In this document: positions 1-10,531 of the stretch, in pieces
How the letters are laid out: the number at the start of each line of letters is the position of its first letter
Position numbering within the stretch: the stretch's first letter is position 1
DNA from: Sipunculus nudus
Lineage: Eukaryota > Annelida > Sipuncula > Golfingiida > Sipunculidae
Assembly (NCBI GenBank): GCA_026874595.1
Contig: CM049307.1
Span: 80,022,643 to 80,086,642 of the forward strand
Direction: 5' to 3'
Length of the DNA stretch: 64,000 nt
Notes under the pieces: model-generated
What the model was told of the DNA's origin: nothing
What the model saw: the letters and a program-made list of their open reading frames with translations, nothing else
Database searches by the model: none
Made by a program: the position numbers and the translations under genes

Positions 1-79
1 GACCACAATTAAGTATATATCCTTTCGCAACAGATTATATCATGTGAGACATGATCATTCTGCTTTGATTTCCCGAGAA

Positions 80-360
80 TACATATTTTTTTTTGTTGCT
101 TTCTAAAAATTTTTTTTGCTTTCTAAAAAATTTTTTTTTGCTTCCTAAAATTTTTTTTTGTTTGCTTCCTAAATTTTTTTTTTTTGCTTCCTAAAATTTT
201 TTTTTTTTTTGCTTCCTAAATTTTTTTTTTGGCTTCCAAAATTTTTTTTTTGCTTCGTAAAATTTTTTTTTTTGCTTCGTAAAAAATTTTTTTCTTGCTT
301 CCAAAATTTTTTTTTTGCTTCGTAAATTTTTTTTTTTGCTTCCTAATTTTTTTTTTGCGA
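80..360. repeat. T-rich short tandem repeat
   Basis: Roughly ten units of about 25-31 bp, each a T run of 8-14 bases followed by GCTTCCTAAA or GCTTCGTAAA. On the minus strand this gives Lys-rich open frames, which are a by-product of the repeat and not a gene. It abuts the minisatellite composite that follows. Confidence 0.85.
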
Positions 361-556
361 AAGTTATGTCGTACGGAGCCCCGTTAGGGACATGAGTAAA
401 AAAATATTTATCTCGTGCGCAAGACATTATTTTGTGCGCACATCTTATTATTTGTGCGCATGACTTATTATTTCTTGCGCACAACTTATTATTTTGTGCG
501 CACGACTTATTATTTCGTGCGCACGACTTATTATTTTGTGCGCACAGCTTATTACA
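361..556. repeat. 21-bp GTGCGCAC minisatellite composite, copy 1
   Basis: A short unique piece (371-411, containing GGAGCCCCGTTAGGGACATG) is followed by about seven 21-bp units of the form GTGCGCACGACTTATTATTT. Each unit contains the palindrome GTGCGCAC. The same composite occurs in reverse orientation at 4915-5245, including the unique piece. Confidence 0.85.
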
Positions 557-1290
557 CACGAGTTTATAAGTGTTGGAAACGAGGTATTATGTGAATTTGG
601 TCCGTCAATGCACAGGCGCATATGGCTCCATCTCACCTTTAAGTTGTAAACATAGGTCTGGAACAATACTATTTACATCCAGTGGGGGAATTCCTGTCAC
701 TATTTAATATATATATATATATATGAGACAAAGTCAAAATACACAGCAAAATTATCTTGATGTACATCGCAGGTCTGTTTAAATATATATTGCTAAGATA
801 ATAATTATTGTCCAGGAGTTCTATAGTGGATAGCTGACACGTCAGCATGTTTCTTGTTTCATGGCCAGCCACACTTGCAGTAGCTGGCCATTCAGTTACC
901 AGCATTAAGATCGAGGGCCACGACCGACCGTCTCTTATGAGCATAACGGTATGCTGTAAAAGAATTGGTCATACAGACAGACAGACATCTTTTCATATGA
1001 CCATGCATGTGAGGTCATGGAGAAATAAATACAACAATGGAGGTAGCTTAGGAGAAAAGTGTATATAATTTTAATCAGATCATGAGATGTGGTTATGATA
1101 TTGATACCAAACATTGTAGAATGTTACATTTTGTATCGATGGTGTAAATCAAGGTCTCATAAAAATTCAGGGCCAGATGTTTAACATTTTCATTCTTTAT
1201 CACACAGGCTAAATGTAACTTTGTTTTACTTGTGAAACTAGGTCATGGGACTATAAATTGTATCCCCAGACAAAGTCGGGATACTATGGT
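557..1290. other. Intergenic, no gene recognised
   Basis: Contains a short (AT)n tract near 701-724 and a small CAGACAGACAGACA tract near 975. The open frames are short and have no recognisable motifs. Confidence 0.5.
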
Positions 1291-1873
1291 TTAAGCACGG
1301 TCGCGCCGCCGCCGAGGGGGATTTTGTTTGGACGCGATAACTCAAAAAATGAGAAAATCACACAAATTATCTAATATCTCAAGAAATCATGCATGGATTG
1401 ATCCAAAAATCAACTTAACCGAAGATCTTGGATAGTGTTGTCACATACTGGAAGCTGGTGGCGCCACCTGTTATCCTTTTCTTGTTTTCGTGGCGTTTAA
1501 TACACCCATCATTGCCACTCAACAGAATTCTTTTATATTATGCATATACATAGACATGGGTTATGGGATGATGTATATTTAAATTAGGGTCATGACCTTT
1601 CCTTTGAGAGTAGCCTTGACCTTGAATATTGCCATATATGGTGAAAATCACATAAAATCATGAATATCTCAATAAGGTATGCATGGATTGGTCCTATATC
1701 AACTTGACCGAAGATCTTGGATAGTGTGTCATGTACCGGAAACTTGTGGCGCCACCTGTTTTCCTTTTCTTGTTTTCGTGCCGTTTAATACCCCTATCAT
1801 TGCCACTTAACAGTACTGTGAGCATTATAAGTCAAAAACTAATGGACAGAATTCTTTCATATTATGCATATAC
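1290..1873 (+). repeat. Dispersed ~290-bp repeat with GGTGGCGCCACC core (left part)
   Basis: Two diverged units (about 1341-1600 and 1640-1870) share GCATGGATTG, CGAAGATCTTGGATAG, the GGCGCCACC core and a TCATTGCCACT block. The family continues at 2721 after an LTR insertion. The first unit (ATGCATATACATAGACATGG around 1540-1560) provides the uninterrupted version of the LTR target site. Confidence 0.75.
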
Positions 1874-1877
1874 ACAG

Positions 1878-2716
1878 TGTTACAGGTGCCCTTTTTATTG
1901 TGTGACACGGGCGTAACTCGTGTTGTACCACTCTTGCCTGGCCGCGTGTTGCACTCTCGGTTTATTCCGTACTGGTTGAACTCTCGTCATGCTAGAGTTC
2001 TTTCTCGCCTGGTCGAGCAGGGCGAGCTCACGTGTGGACCCCGGTATGTCGAAACACAGCGATGTTTTTTTTAGAATATTCCTGTAGCGTGTGTTTACTG
2101 TGTATTATGTTAGATCCTTTAGACTGTTCGAGAAGTGAAAATTCTCGGCTTGGGGCGAGAAGTTACAAATAGGGGGCTGTGTTGTAAAGCAGAGAGAGGT
2201 GAGAGAATATTCCAGCGGACACAGAAGTGCGTATGTCAGTTTGTGGGACCTGTCCGATTATTCACAGTAATTTCAGGGATTCTACTGTTACTAACTCTAT
2301 ACAATTTATTGCTGCCTGCCTCAAGTTTACTTTCTGGATTGTTTCAAGAGCTTTACAATGGACAGTTATTCTCCGGGAGAGTTTGTGTGGACTTTTCATC
2401 CGGCTTATACATTTTAAAGGACTTATCACTGTGGCAGTGGTGGTATCCAGGTGTACTTTATTTTACTGTGTGATTGTATTGATTTGTTGTTATACTGCTG
2501 TTATACTGTATGATTGTATTGATTTAGTGTATTGTAATGGTAGGGTTGTTTTAAGAATAAATTATAGTTATTTGTTAACAAAAAACCACTGACTTCTTTA
2601 TTCATTCCCCGAGACATTTCATGCTGCCTATAGTGTTACAGAATCTTTTTTAATGTCCTTGACAAACTTAATGTTCATAAAGCATACGTGATCTGTTGAT
2701 TATAGGTTCCGTAACA
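1878..2716 (+). mobile_element. Solo LTR, copy 1 (839 bp), 4-bp TSD ACAG
   Basis: The element begins TGTTACAG and ends CCGTAACA, giving a TGTTAC/GTAACA terminal inverted repeat. The flanks are ACAG at 1874-1877 and ACAG at 2717-2720. An AATAAA signal lies near 2555, in the 3' half, as expected for an LTR. A second copy of similar length lies in opposite orientation at 12125-12973. No primer binding site or internal coding region follows the end, so this is a solo LTR. The superfamily (Gypsy or BEL-like) is not determined. The insertion splits a copy of the 290-bp dispersed repeat. Confidence 0.85.
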
Positions 2717-2720
2717 ACAG

Positions 2721-3640
2721 ACATGGGTTATGGAAATGATGTATGTTTTAATTTGGGTCAAGGCCTTTCCTATGAGAGCGGCCTTGACCTTGAATAATGA
2801 ATCATAAATATCTCAATAAGGGATGCATGGATTGGTCCAAAAAACAAATTGACCGAAGATCTTGGATAGCTTTGTCTTCTGCGGAAGACAGGTGGCGCCA
2901 CCTTTTTTTTTTTTTGTTGTTTTCGGGCCTTTTAATTCTCATCATTGCCACTTGACAGTACTGTGAGCATTATAAGTCTAAAACTAATGGACAGATTGGG
3001 CTGAAATTGTGCATGTCTATTGATCTTGGATACCTCCATCTTATATTCAAAGTACACGTGCTTAGGGTGAAAATTGCTCATATCCCCGGAGTGGTTTCTG
3101 AGGAGTGATTTGTCCTATTGGCCTGAAAATGTGCATATTCATAGATCTTGGACTCCTCCATCTTTTTCTCAAGACAAGTTGTGCCATCTGCAATCGTTTT
3201 TTTCGTGGCGTCCATCTGTACATGTGCTTTGGGTGAAATTTCCTTATATCTCCGGATTGGTTCAAGGTATTGGTCTGAAATTTGGCATGTCCAACCATCT
3301 TGGAAAGTTTTTTTCGTAAACCAGACAGGTGGCGCCACCTACCTTCCCGTTTCCGTAAAATAAATTAATGCTCTTTTCTGAGGAGTGATTTGACCTATTG
3401 GCCTGAAATTATGCATATCCATAGATCTTGGACTTTTTCATCTTGTACTCAAGAATGGTGACGCCATCTGCAATCAATTTGGTGTGGCGTTCATCTGTAC
3501 ATGTGCTTTTGGTCAAAATTGCTCATATCCCCGGATTGGTTCAAGGTATAGGTCTGAAATTTGGCATGTTCATCCATCTTGAAAAGTTTTCTCATACACC
3601 AGACAGGTGGCGCCACCTTCCTTAAGGAACACTGGACGGA
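2721..3640 (+). repeat. Dispersed repeats with AGGTGGCGCCACCT palindrome
   Basis: The remainder of the split 290-bp unit runs to about 3050. It is followed by two ~270-bp units (about 3065-3340 and 3365-3618) that each end in the 14-bp perfect palindrome AGGTGGCGCCACCT. Perfect copies sit at 2890-2903, 3327-3340 and 3605-3618. The same unit family recurs at about 50220-50830. Open frames in it are shadows of the repeat. Confidence 0.8.
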
Positions 3641-4410
3641 AGGACAGCGAGCCAAAACCGAACACTGGATCTCATCTTAAATGAAAGTTAGCTAGCAAGA
3701 TAATCCCAGATGACTTTTCGTTAAAAAACATTAATTACCACCTGTAGTATGTTTCTGGACCACGATTTCATATATGACTATATCGACATACAGCTACTAG
3801 GTATTCCCTAATAAATTACACAAATCAACATTAATATGCACGTCAGGATCTATTTCTTAATGTGTCATGGTCTTAGGTTTCAAGGACAACTTACTAAATT
3901 TGAATGTAAAATGTAAGATTCTAACTCAATGGGCAACAAAGCATTGCCTCAGCAATACTGAATCAACTGATATGAGGAGAATCCTTATAATAATATTAAT
4001 AATCTTTCTTCTAGTCAAATATATACATTGTCATTTTGGTAGTTGTATTAATTTTTTCATACTATTATATCAGCCAAAACACATATATCTCAGATAACCA
4101 TTTGGTGGGGGATTTTCTCCTCCAGTTTAACTGCCCATTGTAGAATAACTTCAGCAGAGAAACACTGTTCTGGTAAACAATTTTAAAAACAAGTGGATCA
4201 TGGGTCAGGATACTGAAGTTCATGATGTTAGTTGAGCCAATGAAATCAAAATGAAATACAGTATTTGTTGACTCGGATTGCGAAATAAACAATTATGTGG
4301 GAATTACGCAACATATAAATAAACAAGGCATTAAAAACAACATTATAAATGATAATTTGTAAAGAACATACAAAATAGTCTTAATAAAAAAGCCTAAAAT
4401 AACTCGGTGG
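3641..4410. other. Intergenic, no gene recognised
   Basis: AT-rich sequence with no coding motifs or clear repeat structure that I can identify. Confidence 0.4.
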
Positions 4411-4411
4411 G

Positions 4412-4690
4412 TCACTCTTTGTCCGGATACAAATCAATATGTATGTGCATATGCCAATTGGCCAAAAGATAGTCCAGTCTTTTAAAGAAATACTGACGCC
4501 GTCGTGATACTCTTAAGGTGTAAGGTCGGTTTTCTACACCCTGAGGATCCAATATCCCCAAGTTCCCCAACTGTCTCCTTTTTTGACAGGCTTTTTTATA
4601 TATCCAATGGTAAACATGCATAATTGCTCTATGCCTCTCAGCGAGAACTACAATTTCCTTAAATTTGAAACCTAAATTTAAAGTAAAATT
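4412..4690 (-). pseudogene. Possible L1-type retrotransposon endonuclease relic
   Basis: A minus-strand frame contains ILDPQG...PYTLRVSRRRQYFFKRLDYLL. This resembles the last part of APE-type LINE endonucleases, where a D-P segment is followed by a Y/F-T-W-R motif and an RLDY(F/I/W)L motif close to the reverse transcriptase. Only about 80 residues fit, the Trp of the TWR motif is Leu here, and no reverse transcriptase is visible nearby. A decayed fragment is the best reading; chance similarity is not excluded. Confidence 0.35.
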
Positions 4691-4698
4691 ACACACAC

Positions 4699-4699
<1 letters not shown>

Positions 4700-4741
<42 letters not shown>
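4700..4741. repeat. (AT)n microsatellite
   Basis: About 20 uninterrupted AT dinucleotides preceded by a short ACACAC run. Confidence 0.95.
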
Positions 4742-4743
<2 letters not shown>

Positions 4744-4912
4744 CCATTTTAATGCTAAATACACAGCCACATAACCACTTTATCTACAAATGAAGGCAAA
4801 TACCCACATTTCATATGATACTTGGAAACTTAAGTCGACTGCTACAGAGTAATATCCATACGTCTGTTTCTTGACGTATACAATTGACACAATATCCGCA
4901 CATGACTAATAA

Positions 4913-5281
4913 ACTTGTGCGCACGAAATAATAAGTTGCGCGCACGAAATAATAAGTCGTGCGCACAAAAAATAATATCTCGTGCGCGCGAAATAATAAG
5001 TCGTGCGCACAAAATAATATCTCGTGCGCGCGAAATAATAAGTCGTGCGCACGAAATAATAAGTCGTGCGCACAAAATAATAAGTCGTGCGCACGAAATA
5101 ATAAGTCGAGCGCACAAAATAATAAGTCGAGCGCACGAAATAATAAGTCGTGCGCACGAAATAATAAGTCGTGCGCACAAAATAATAAGTCGTGCGCACA
5201 AAATAAATATTTTTTACTCATGTCCCCAACGGGGCTCCGTAATGTCGGGATCTCGAGATGTTATCTCGAGATCTCGAGATA
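4913..5281. repeat. 21-bp GTGCGCAC minisatellite composite, copy 2 (inverted)
   Basis: About 13 units of 21 bp (consensus GTGCGCACGAAATAATAAGTC) run from about 4915 to 5204. They are followed by the inverted counterpart of the unique piece at 371-411 (5205-5245, ending GGGGCTCCGTA) and a CTCGAG-rich palindromic tail (5250-5281). Because the unit is a multiple of 3 and several frames lack stops, it produces long open frames on both strands, including CAxNNKS-type and IISRAHK-type repeats. I read these as artefacts. Confidence 0.9.
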
Positions 5282-5677
5282 AATAATTTTTTTCTGTGTC
5301 CTAAATCAGACACCGAAGATAAGCTTGTGCACGCATAAAATATTTTTTTAACACTTCTTTACACATCTATTAAATGTCATATATATGTACTCTAAGTTTC
5401 AGTATGTTTAATGTATCATTCATGTACATGTGGCCTAACTCGCATATTCCGTAATATATGTGTTCTTTATTTTCATCTGACACGTTAGTTTTTACTTTCA
5501 TTTTACATCAATGGTGGAAATATGTCATTTTGTTATTAATACCCCTTTCTATATATTGTGTATATATACAGTAGATTATTTCTTTGAATTTCATATTTCA
5601 TTTAGTTCAATTTTCCTTCACTTCTTTTTTCTGTACCAGGAATTGCAAAGATTATTAATTAAATATTCATTATTCAG
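5282..5677. other. Intergenic upstream of transporter fragment A
   Basis: AT-rich sequence. I looked here for a first exon of transporter copy A and found none. Confidence 0.45.
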
Positions 5678-6607
5678 CCTTGATTTTCAGACCGCTCTTG
5701 AAAACCATCTCTCTTCGTACTGCTGGTATTATTGGGGGACTACTGGCCGCTGTAGCATTCCTGATATCATCATCTGCCATCAGCCTGCCAGTCTTCACTA
5801 TGACTTACGGTTTCGTATCAGGAATGACTGTAATACCTGATAAAACAAACATCCTAATAGTCTATGGACTCAAACATTAAATTATTACAGGGATATGTGA
5901 AGGCCGCATTTATTCTCTTACCCATCATAAATAACAATATCTGATGCGACAAATTCTGTGGATCTGATCGCAGCGTTACCATCTCCGCAGATTAAAGTCT
6001 TAGTACTGTCCATGAAGTATCTTCTTGTAGATATTCTGCCCTTATCAAATACTGAGAAATTCATTCCTACGAAGCTTTTCAAATGATTTTCCGTGGCCGT
6101 TATTGCTTGTTTTGTGCGAACTAAAACCAGATGGCGGAGTATGAATAACGGAAGGATATACCGCCACCAATAATACGGGTAGTTGAATTTAAACCATCAT
6201 CATTGGCATTTCAGGTTTTGTATCTGCGTTCCTTATACACTTGTCCGGATTTGGGGTTCCAAAGTATTTTGACCGGCACCTAGCGATGGCGACTGGAATC
6301 TCAAACACAGGGGCAAGTTTAGGCGTGTTTGCGAAGGGTCCTCTGACAAGGTATATCCTAAACAAATAAACAAGGCGTGGCTGCATGTTGATCCAAGCCG
6401 ATGTTTTTCTTCAGTGTTGCTGGTTGTGGATGCTAGTACGACCTTATAGGGACCAGGTTTCAAAGAATTCTGAACGCCTCCAGCGTCTCATTGATAGAAC
6501 TGATAAAATTGAGCATGAGATTTACCCTAATGATCCTACTCATGTCAAAGAGCGTCATAGGATGATTCCTAACCGTCTGTATGATGAAGTCCGTAATCAC
6601 AATCAGG
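5678..6607 (+). pseudogene. Monocarboxylate transporter-like pseudogene (copy A)
   Basis: Two exons of an SLC16/MFS-type gene. Exon 5678-5821 is 144 nt, the same length and phase as in copies B and C, and encodes TM2-TM3 (RTAGIIGGLLAAVAFLISSS...TMTYGFVSG). Its donor reads GA (GAATGA at 5822) where copy C has GTATGA, so the splice site is broken. The next exon starts at 6215 after TTTCAG and encodes TM4-TM6 (YFDRHLAMATGISNTGASLG, then GCMLIQADVFLQCCWLWMLV). An in-frame TAA at 6367-6369 falls exactly where copy B has Tyr (SNTYSWRG), and the frame continues after it. The reading runs into a hydrophilic loop and is lost at the 25-bp minisatellite. No exon for TM1 or TM7-12 was found. It resembles copy C more than B in the 144-nt exon. 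Confidence 0.85.
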
Positions 6608-7047
6608 ACATATTACATGTCACGTATTTAGGACATATGACATGTCACGTATTTAGGGCATATGACATGTCACGTATTCAGGACATATTACATGTCACGT
6701 ATTCAGGACATATGGCATGTTACGTATTTAGGACATATTACATGTCACGTATTTAGGACATATTACATATCACGTTTTTAGGACATATTACATGTCACGT
6801 ATTCGGGACATATGACATGTCACGAATTTAGGACATATTACATGTCACGTATTTAGGACATATTACATGTCACGTTTTTAGGACATATTACATGTCACGT
6901 ATTCAGGACATATTACATGTCACGTATTAAGGATATATTACATGTCACGTATTTAGGACATATAACATGTCACGTATTTAGGACATATTACATGTCACGT
7001 ATTCAGGACATATTACATGTCACGTATTTAGGACATATTACATGTCT
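6605..7047 (+). repeat. 25-bp minisatellite (AGGACATATTACATGTCACG...)
   Basis: About 18 units of 25 bp (AGGACATATTACATGTCACG followed by TATTT), each containing the palindrome ACATGT. Units vary at a few positions (TTAC/TGAC, TATTT/TATTC). The array replaces the 3' half of transporter copy A and ends where a Gypsy RT relic begins. Confidence 0.95.
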
Positions 7048-7056
7048 ATATTTCGT

Positions 7057-7480
7057 GAAAGTGTGAATACGTTTTGCCTCAGAGGCGTATTGGTTTGCAA
7101 AACGTACGGGATTATGCGCTTTTGTGTGGACTCTAGAAAACTATATTCACACTATCAAATATTCTCAACCAATTCCTCGTTTAGACAAGACACTAGATTC
7201 ACTTGCCGGTGCTTTATATTTAAGTTCTCTATGCTTAAAACCAGGATTTTGGCAAACTGATGTTGCCGTATCGGACACCGTACGACCTCTCGGGTTCTAT
7301 AATTCAAGAATATGCCGTTCGGCCAATCTGAGTCTCCCTAACTTAAAAAAAAAATAATGCAGGCAACTATCTCGAGAATCTAGGTAGAGTGTTTAAGTGG
7401 CAACTCACAAGCTTTAACCCAATTAATACATTCTTAACAGTTTTTACCAAGAAGTCGGTGGACGTGGGCATCTTATTACT
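7057..7480 (+). pseudogene. Ty3/Gypsy reverse transcriptase relic
   Basis: Two plus-strand frames read as parts of a Gypsy RT. GIMRFCVDSRKLY (about 7102-7140) matches the family motif usually written DGxxRFCVDYRxLN. PIPRLDKTLDSLAG then LKPGFWQTDV (about 7160-7265) match PIPRIDDTLDALxG and LxSGYWQ. Further on, NYLENLGRVFKW (about 7364-7400) resembles the HLxHLxxVFxRL segment. The frame shifts between the first two pieces, and the catalytic Y-x-D-D region between the second and third is missing. This is a dead fragment; no integrase, protease or gag was recognised. Confidence 0.75.
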
Positions 7481-10400
7481 TTTGCCAGTCTAACGTTGAC
7501 TCTGTCAGAACTTAACCGTCCATCACACTTACTAGAATGTCTCTGTTTGTAATGTGGGCAATTTGCTCGAAGTTCAAAGATGATTTGTATGGTAACAATT
7601 TGTTGTTGAACAGTCATCTGACCTACATATTGAATAGAGCTTACCTTGATGCCATTAGTCAGAGATGGATAACCGATATAGCCTGGATATGGTTTTTCTA
7701 TACTTTACCGTTCTAGAAAGGAACATCGATGCTTAATTTGTGCCTAGGCTACCCCAAGCGCTAGTCTCATCCATGGGTTTTATACCATCTAATAACACCC
7801 GAAACCCATCACACCCAGACACCACTATGCTTTCAGATGTAGTGAATGCTATTCTGAATAGTCACATCATAGATGACACTTCTTTTGCCCTATCTCAAAT
7901 TACTAAGGCAGCAACAGTGACATTACCATCTATAGGATATATGACCCTGATTGAGTTCAAACCGATCCCAGAGTCTTTTTGAAACCGAGCCCGTCTCCAA
8001 ATCATGATACATAAGTATCCTAAATGTTCAACTGCTTATAAAATCATGTTTCAAAAACGTAATTTGAGTCATAACTTTTAGTTCCGATACAGAGCAAAAA
8101 CTGAAAAGCAAGCTAGTTATATTAACATACAGCTTCATTCGTTTTATAATAGACGTTTTATACACGTTCAAAATTAATACACAGGAACTCTCTGACACCC
8201 TTTTTTTCCGACAAAACATTTGTTTCTGCTTTGGCTCATGTTTTTTTTAACGGTAAACCACCCTTGGAGAGACGGCGCACGATAAAACCACACCTATTCG
8301 TGCCACCCTATGCTCTGTCAATATCTGATTCCTGAACACATGATCACCAGGACTTACAATAACCTTAAAGAAGATATAGTTGAAAACATCTTTTAAAACG
8401 GGGTCCATCAATACCTATCATCATCTTCTACGGAAATTCCCCTTGGTCTCAATAAACTTGATGAGACACCCAGGATGAGGGAACGGGGCTGTGGTTAGGA
8501 ATTGTCAGCACCTGAATTGCAACAAGATCTAGTCCTTAAACTTCTAAAGTAGCGGTCCAGTAAGAGCATGTACAGTTTTCTCCATGCAAGGCAATTTAGT
8601 TTGGTGGCAAGGGCTCCAGCCATTTTTTTTCATCCTGACACATTATCCACAGCCTCTTCAATATTATGTATTTTCAGTATACCTTCCATCATTCATTTCA
8701 TTCTACACAGTTTAAGCTCTTTCCTGGCTTATCAGCATTGAACCAACTGATAAGACTTTCGGGGATCTCTTTGAAAACAAAGGACGTGATCAGATTAATC
8801 TGGTTATTGTTCAATAAATATTTTCTTTTCATTTTTATGTCTTCATCAGAAACAGGAATAAAAAACATGAAAATGGACTGAAATAATTTAATATGAGAAC
8901 TGTCTTGATTTGATAAATTCTCACTAAAGTTATATAAATTATGGTTACTAAAATGCCTACCACTTAAAGTATCCAGGTCAATTAATATATTTCTTATTTA
9001 AGACACATCTTTATTTCAGACAATAGTGTTCTTTTGGCACTATAACATAGCTTAAATTTGCTTGGCTAGTTGACTGCCATTTTGTTGGAGTTAAATGAAA
9101 ATTCAACGCAGCCTTTCACTTTAAAAGGAACCTTCACGTATAATTACACGTCACATTAGGGTCCTCTTCCATTGGCCTGAGTTAATTGAACATTTCACGA
9201 AAGGTTCAACCTAAAATTTGAGACCATTCTCAATTAGGGGACCATTTTGGATAATGTTTGTGAATCGAAAATTCCTCCTAATATTTCACTTCAAACTGAG
9301 GTTCATTCCCGATGCACTCAGTCGATTAAAAATGTTATCACTTGTACAAATTCCATCACTCCATCTCCACTGCTAGTCCTATAGATCTTACTCGGTCGTA
9401 ATTGACATTTCTCAGAGGGGCTAAGGATAAGATCTTACAATTTCATATCCTGGACATTTTATGCGAATTACAAACCCAAATTAAGCTTTCTAGTAATCCT
9501 ACCAACATACAAATAAATAAAAAAGCATGGAAACATAAGCTCTTTATTTACAAACTAGTATAACATTGAAGCAATATTAGACCGACTGGTGAAAATTGAA
9601 CTTTCAACTCGCAATAAAATATATTTGCTCAACCACATCTATCGTTATATAGGTTTCTCATATGGTTTGCCGCTTATTCTTGGTCACCACGCACAAGCAA
9701 ACAAATATTGTTACAACTGATAAGTTTGCCACAGGTCGGCTCATGAAGTGGTTTTATTCTGCTGCTGCTCGGTGGTCATATGGTATTTAGTTGCACAGAA
9801 TGTTGGTAACTGCTCATTTGGCCTGATTGGGATTGTGACGCCAATTAATTAAACTCTGAACAAAACGCTTCACTCATTCAGAAGTGTAGCACATGAGAGC
9901 GCATACTATACAAGCAGATAATGTTTCATTAACAATATTGCATTATATCCATCGTTTTCATTCAAAGCACGACAAGTATGTTTTCTTTCTCGTTGTTGTT
10001 AACATGAAAAGAGCAGACGAACGTATACTGCAATTTATATAAATTTGATTGCTTTCACATATTTATATTTCCTAGAATAATATTGGTCCAGCTGTTGCCA
10101 TACAGTTGTAGACCGTGTGCATCCTGGTTGAGGCTATTTTGATATCATATTTCCGGGGCACGAAATTGTTATCGAAAATGAACAGATGAAATGCTTGTTT
10201 CACAAAATTACCTAGGAATCTGACTTTCGCTGAGGGCACGGCAGAATCAAGGTTGCAAGAACACCAATATTGCGACCAGTGAAGAATCGTCAGTATTCTC
10301 GCAAATCCAGAAGAAGTCGGCATCTGACAAAAACGCCTAGGATTTGTAAATTATTCCTCATTCATTAAGCATCTCTACCACAAATAATGTTAAAGCACTT

Positions 10401-10531
10401 AGGAACAAAGTTGATGACCAAAGTAAGTTAGAACAAAAAGGCAAAGACGGTGACAGAGAACATAAAGAAGCCGCGGCTACTGACAGGACAGAACCATAAG
10501 AAAAGCGATTCCGTGTGAAGGAGAACCCAAC
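7481..10531. other. Intergenic, no gene recognised
   Basis: Contains an 80-codon open frame at 7740-7982 with no recognisable motif. The first ~500 bases may be further decayed retroelement sequence. Otherwise AT-rich and featureless to my reading, including the region directly upstream of transporter B. Confidence 0.4.

Noticed and set aside
191-559. Lys-rich 122-codon minus-strand open frame
   Set aside because: Arises from the T-rich tandem repeat and the 21-bp array; no start context, domain or splice support.
4811-5286. Several 97-136-codon repeat frames on both strands (CAxNNKS, IISRAHK, LFRAHDL types)
   Set aside because: All are readings of one 21-bp minisatellite whose length is divisible by three; not a repeat protein.
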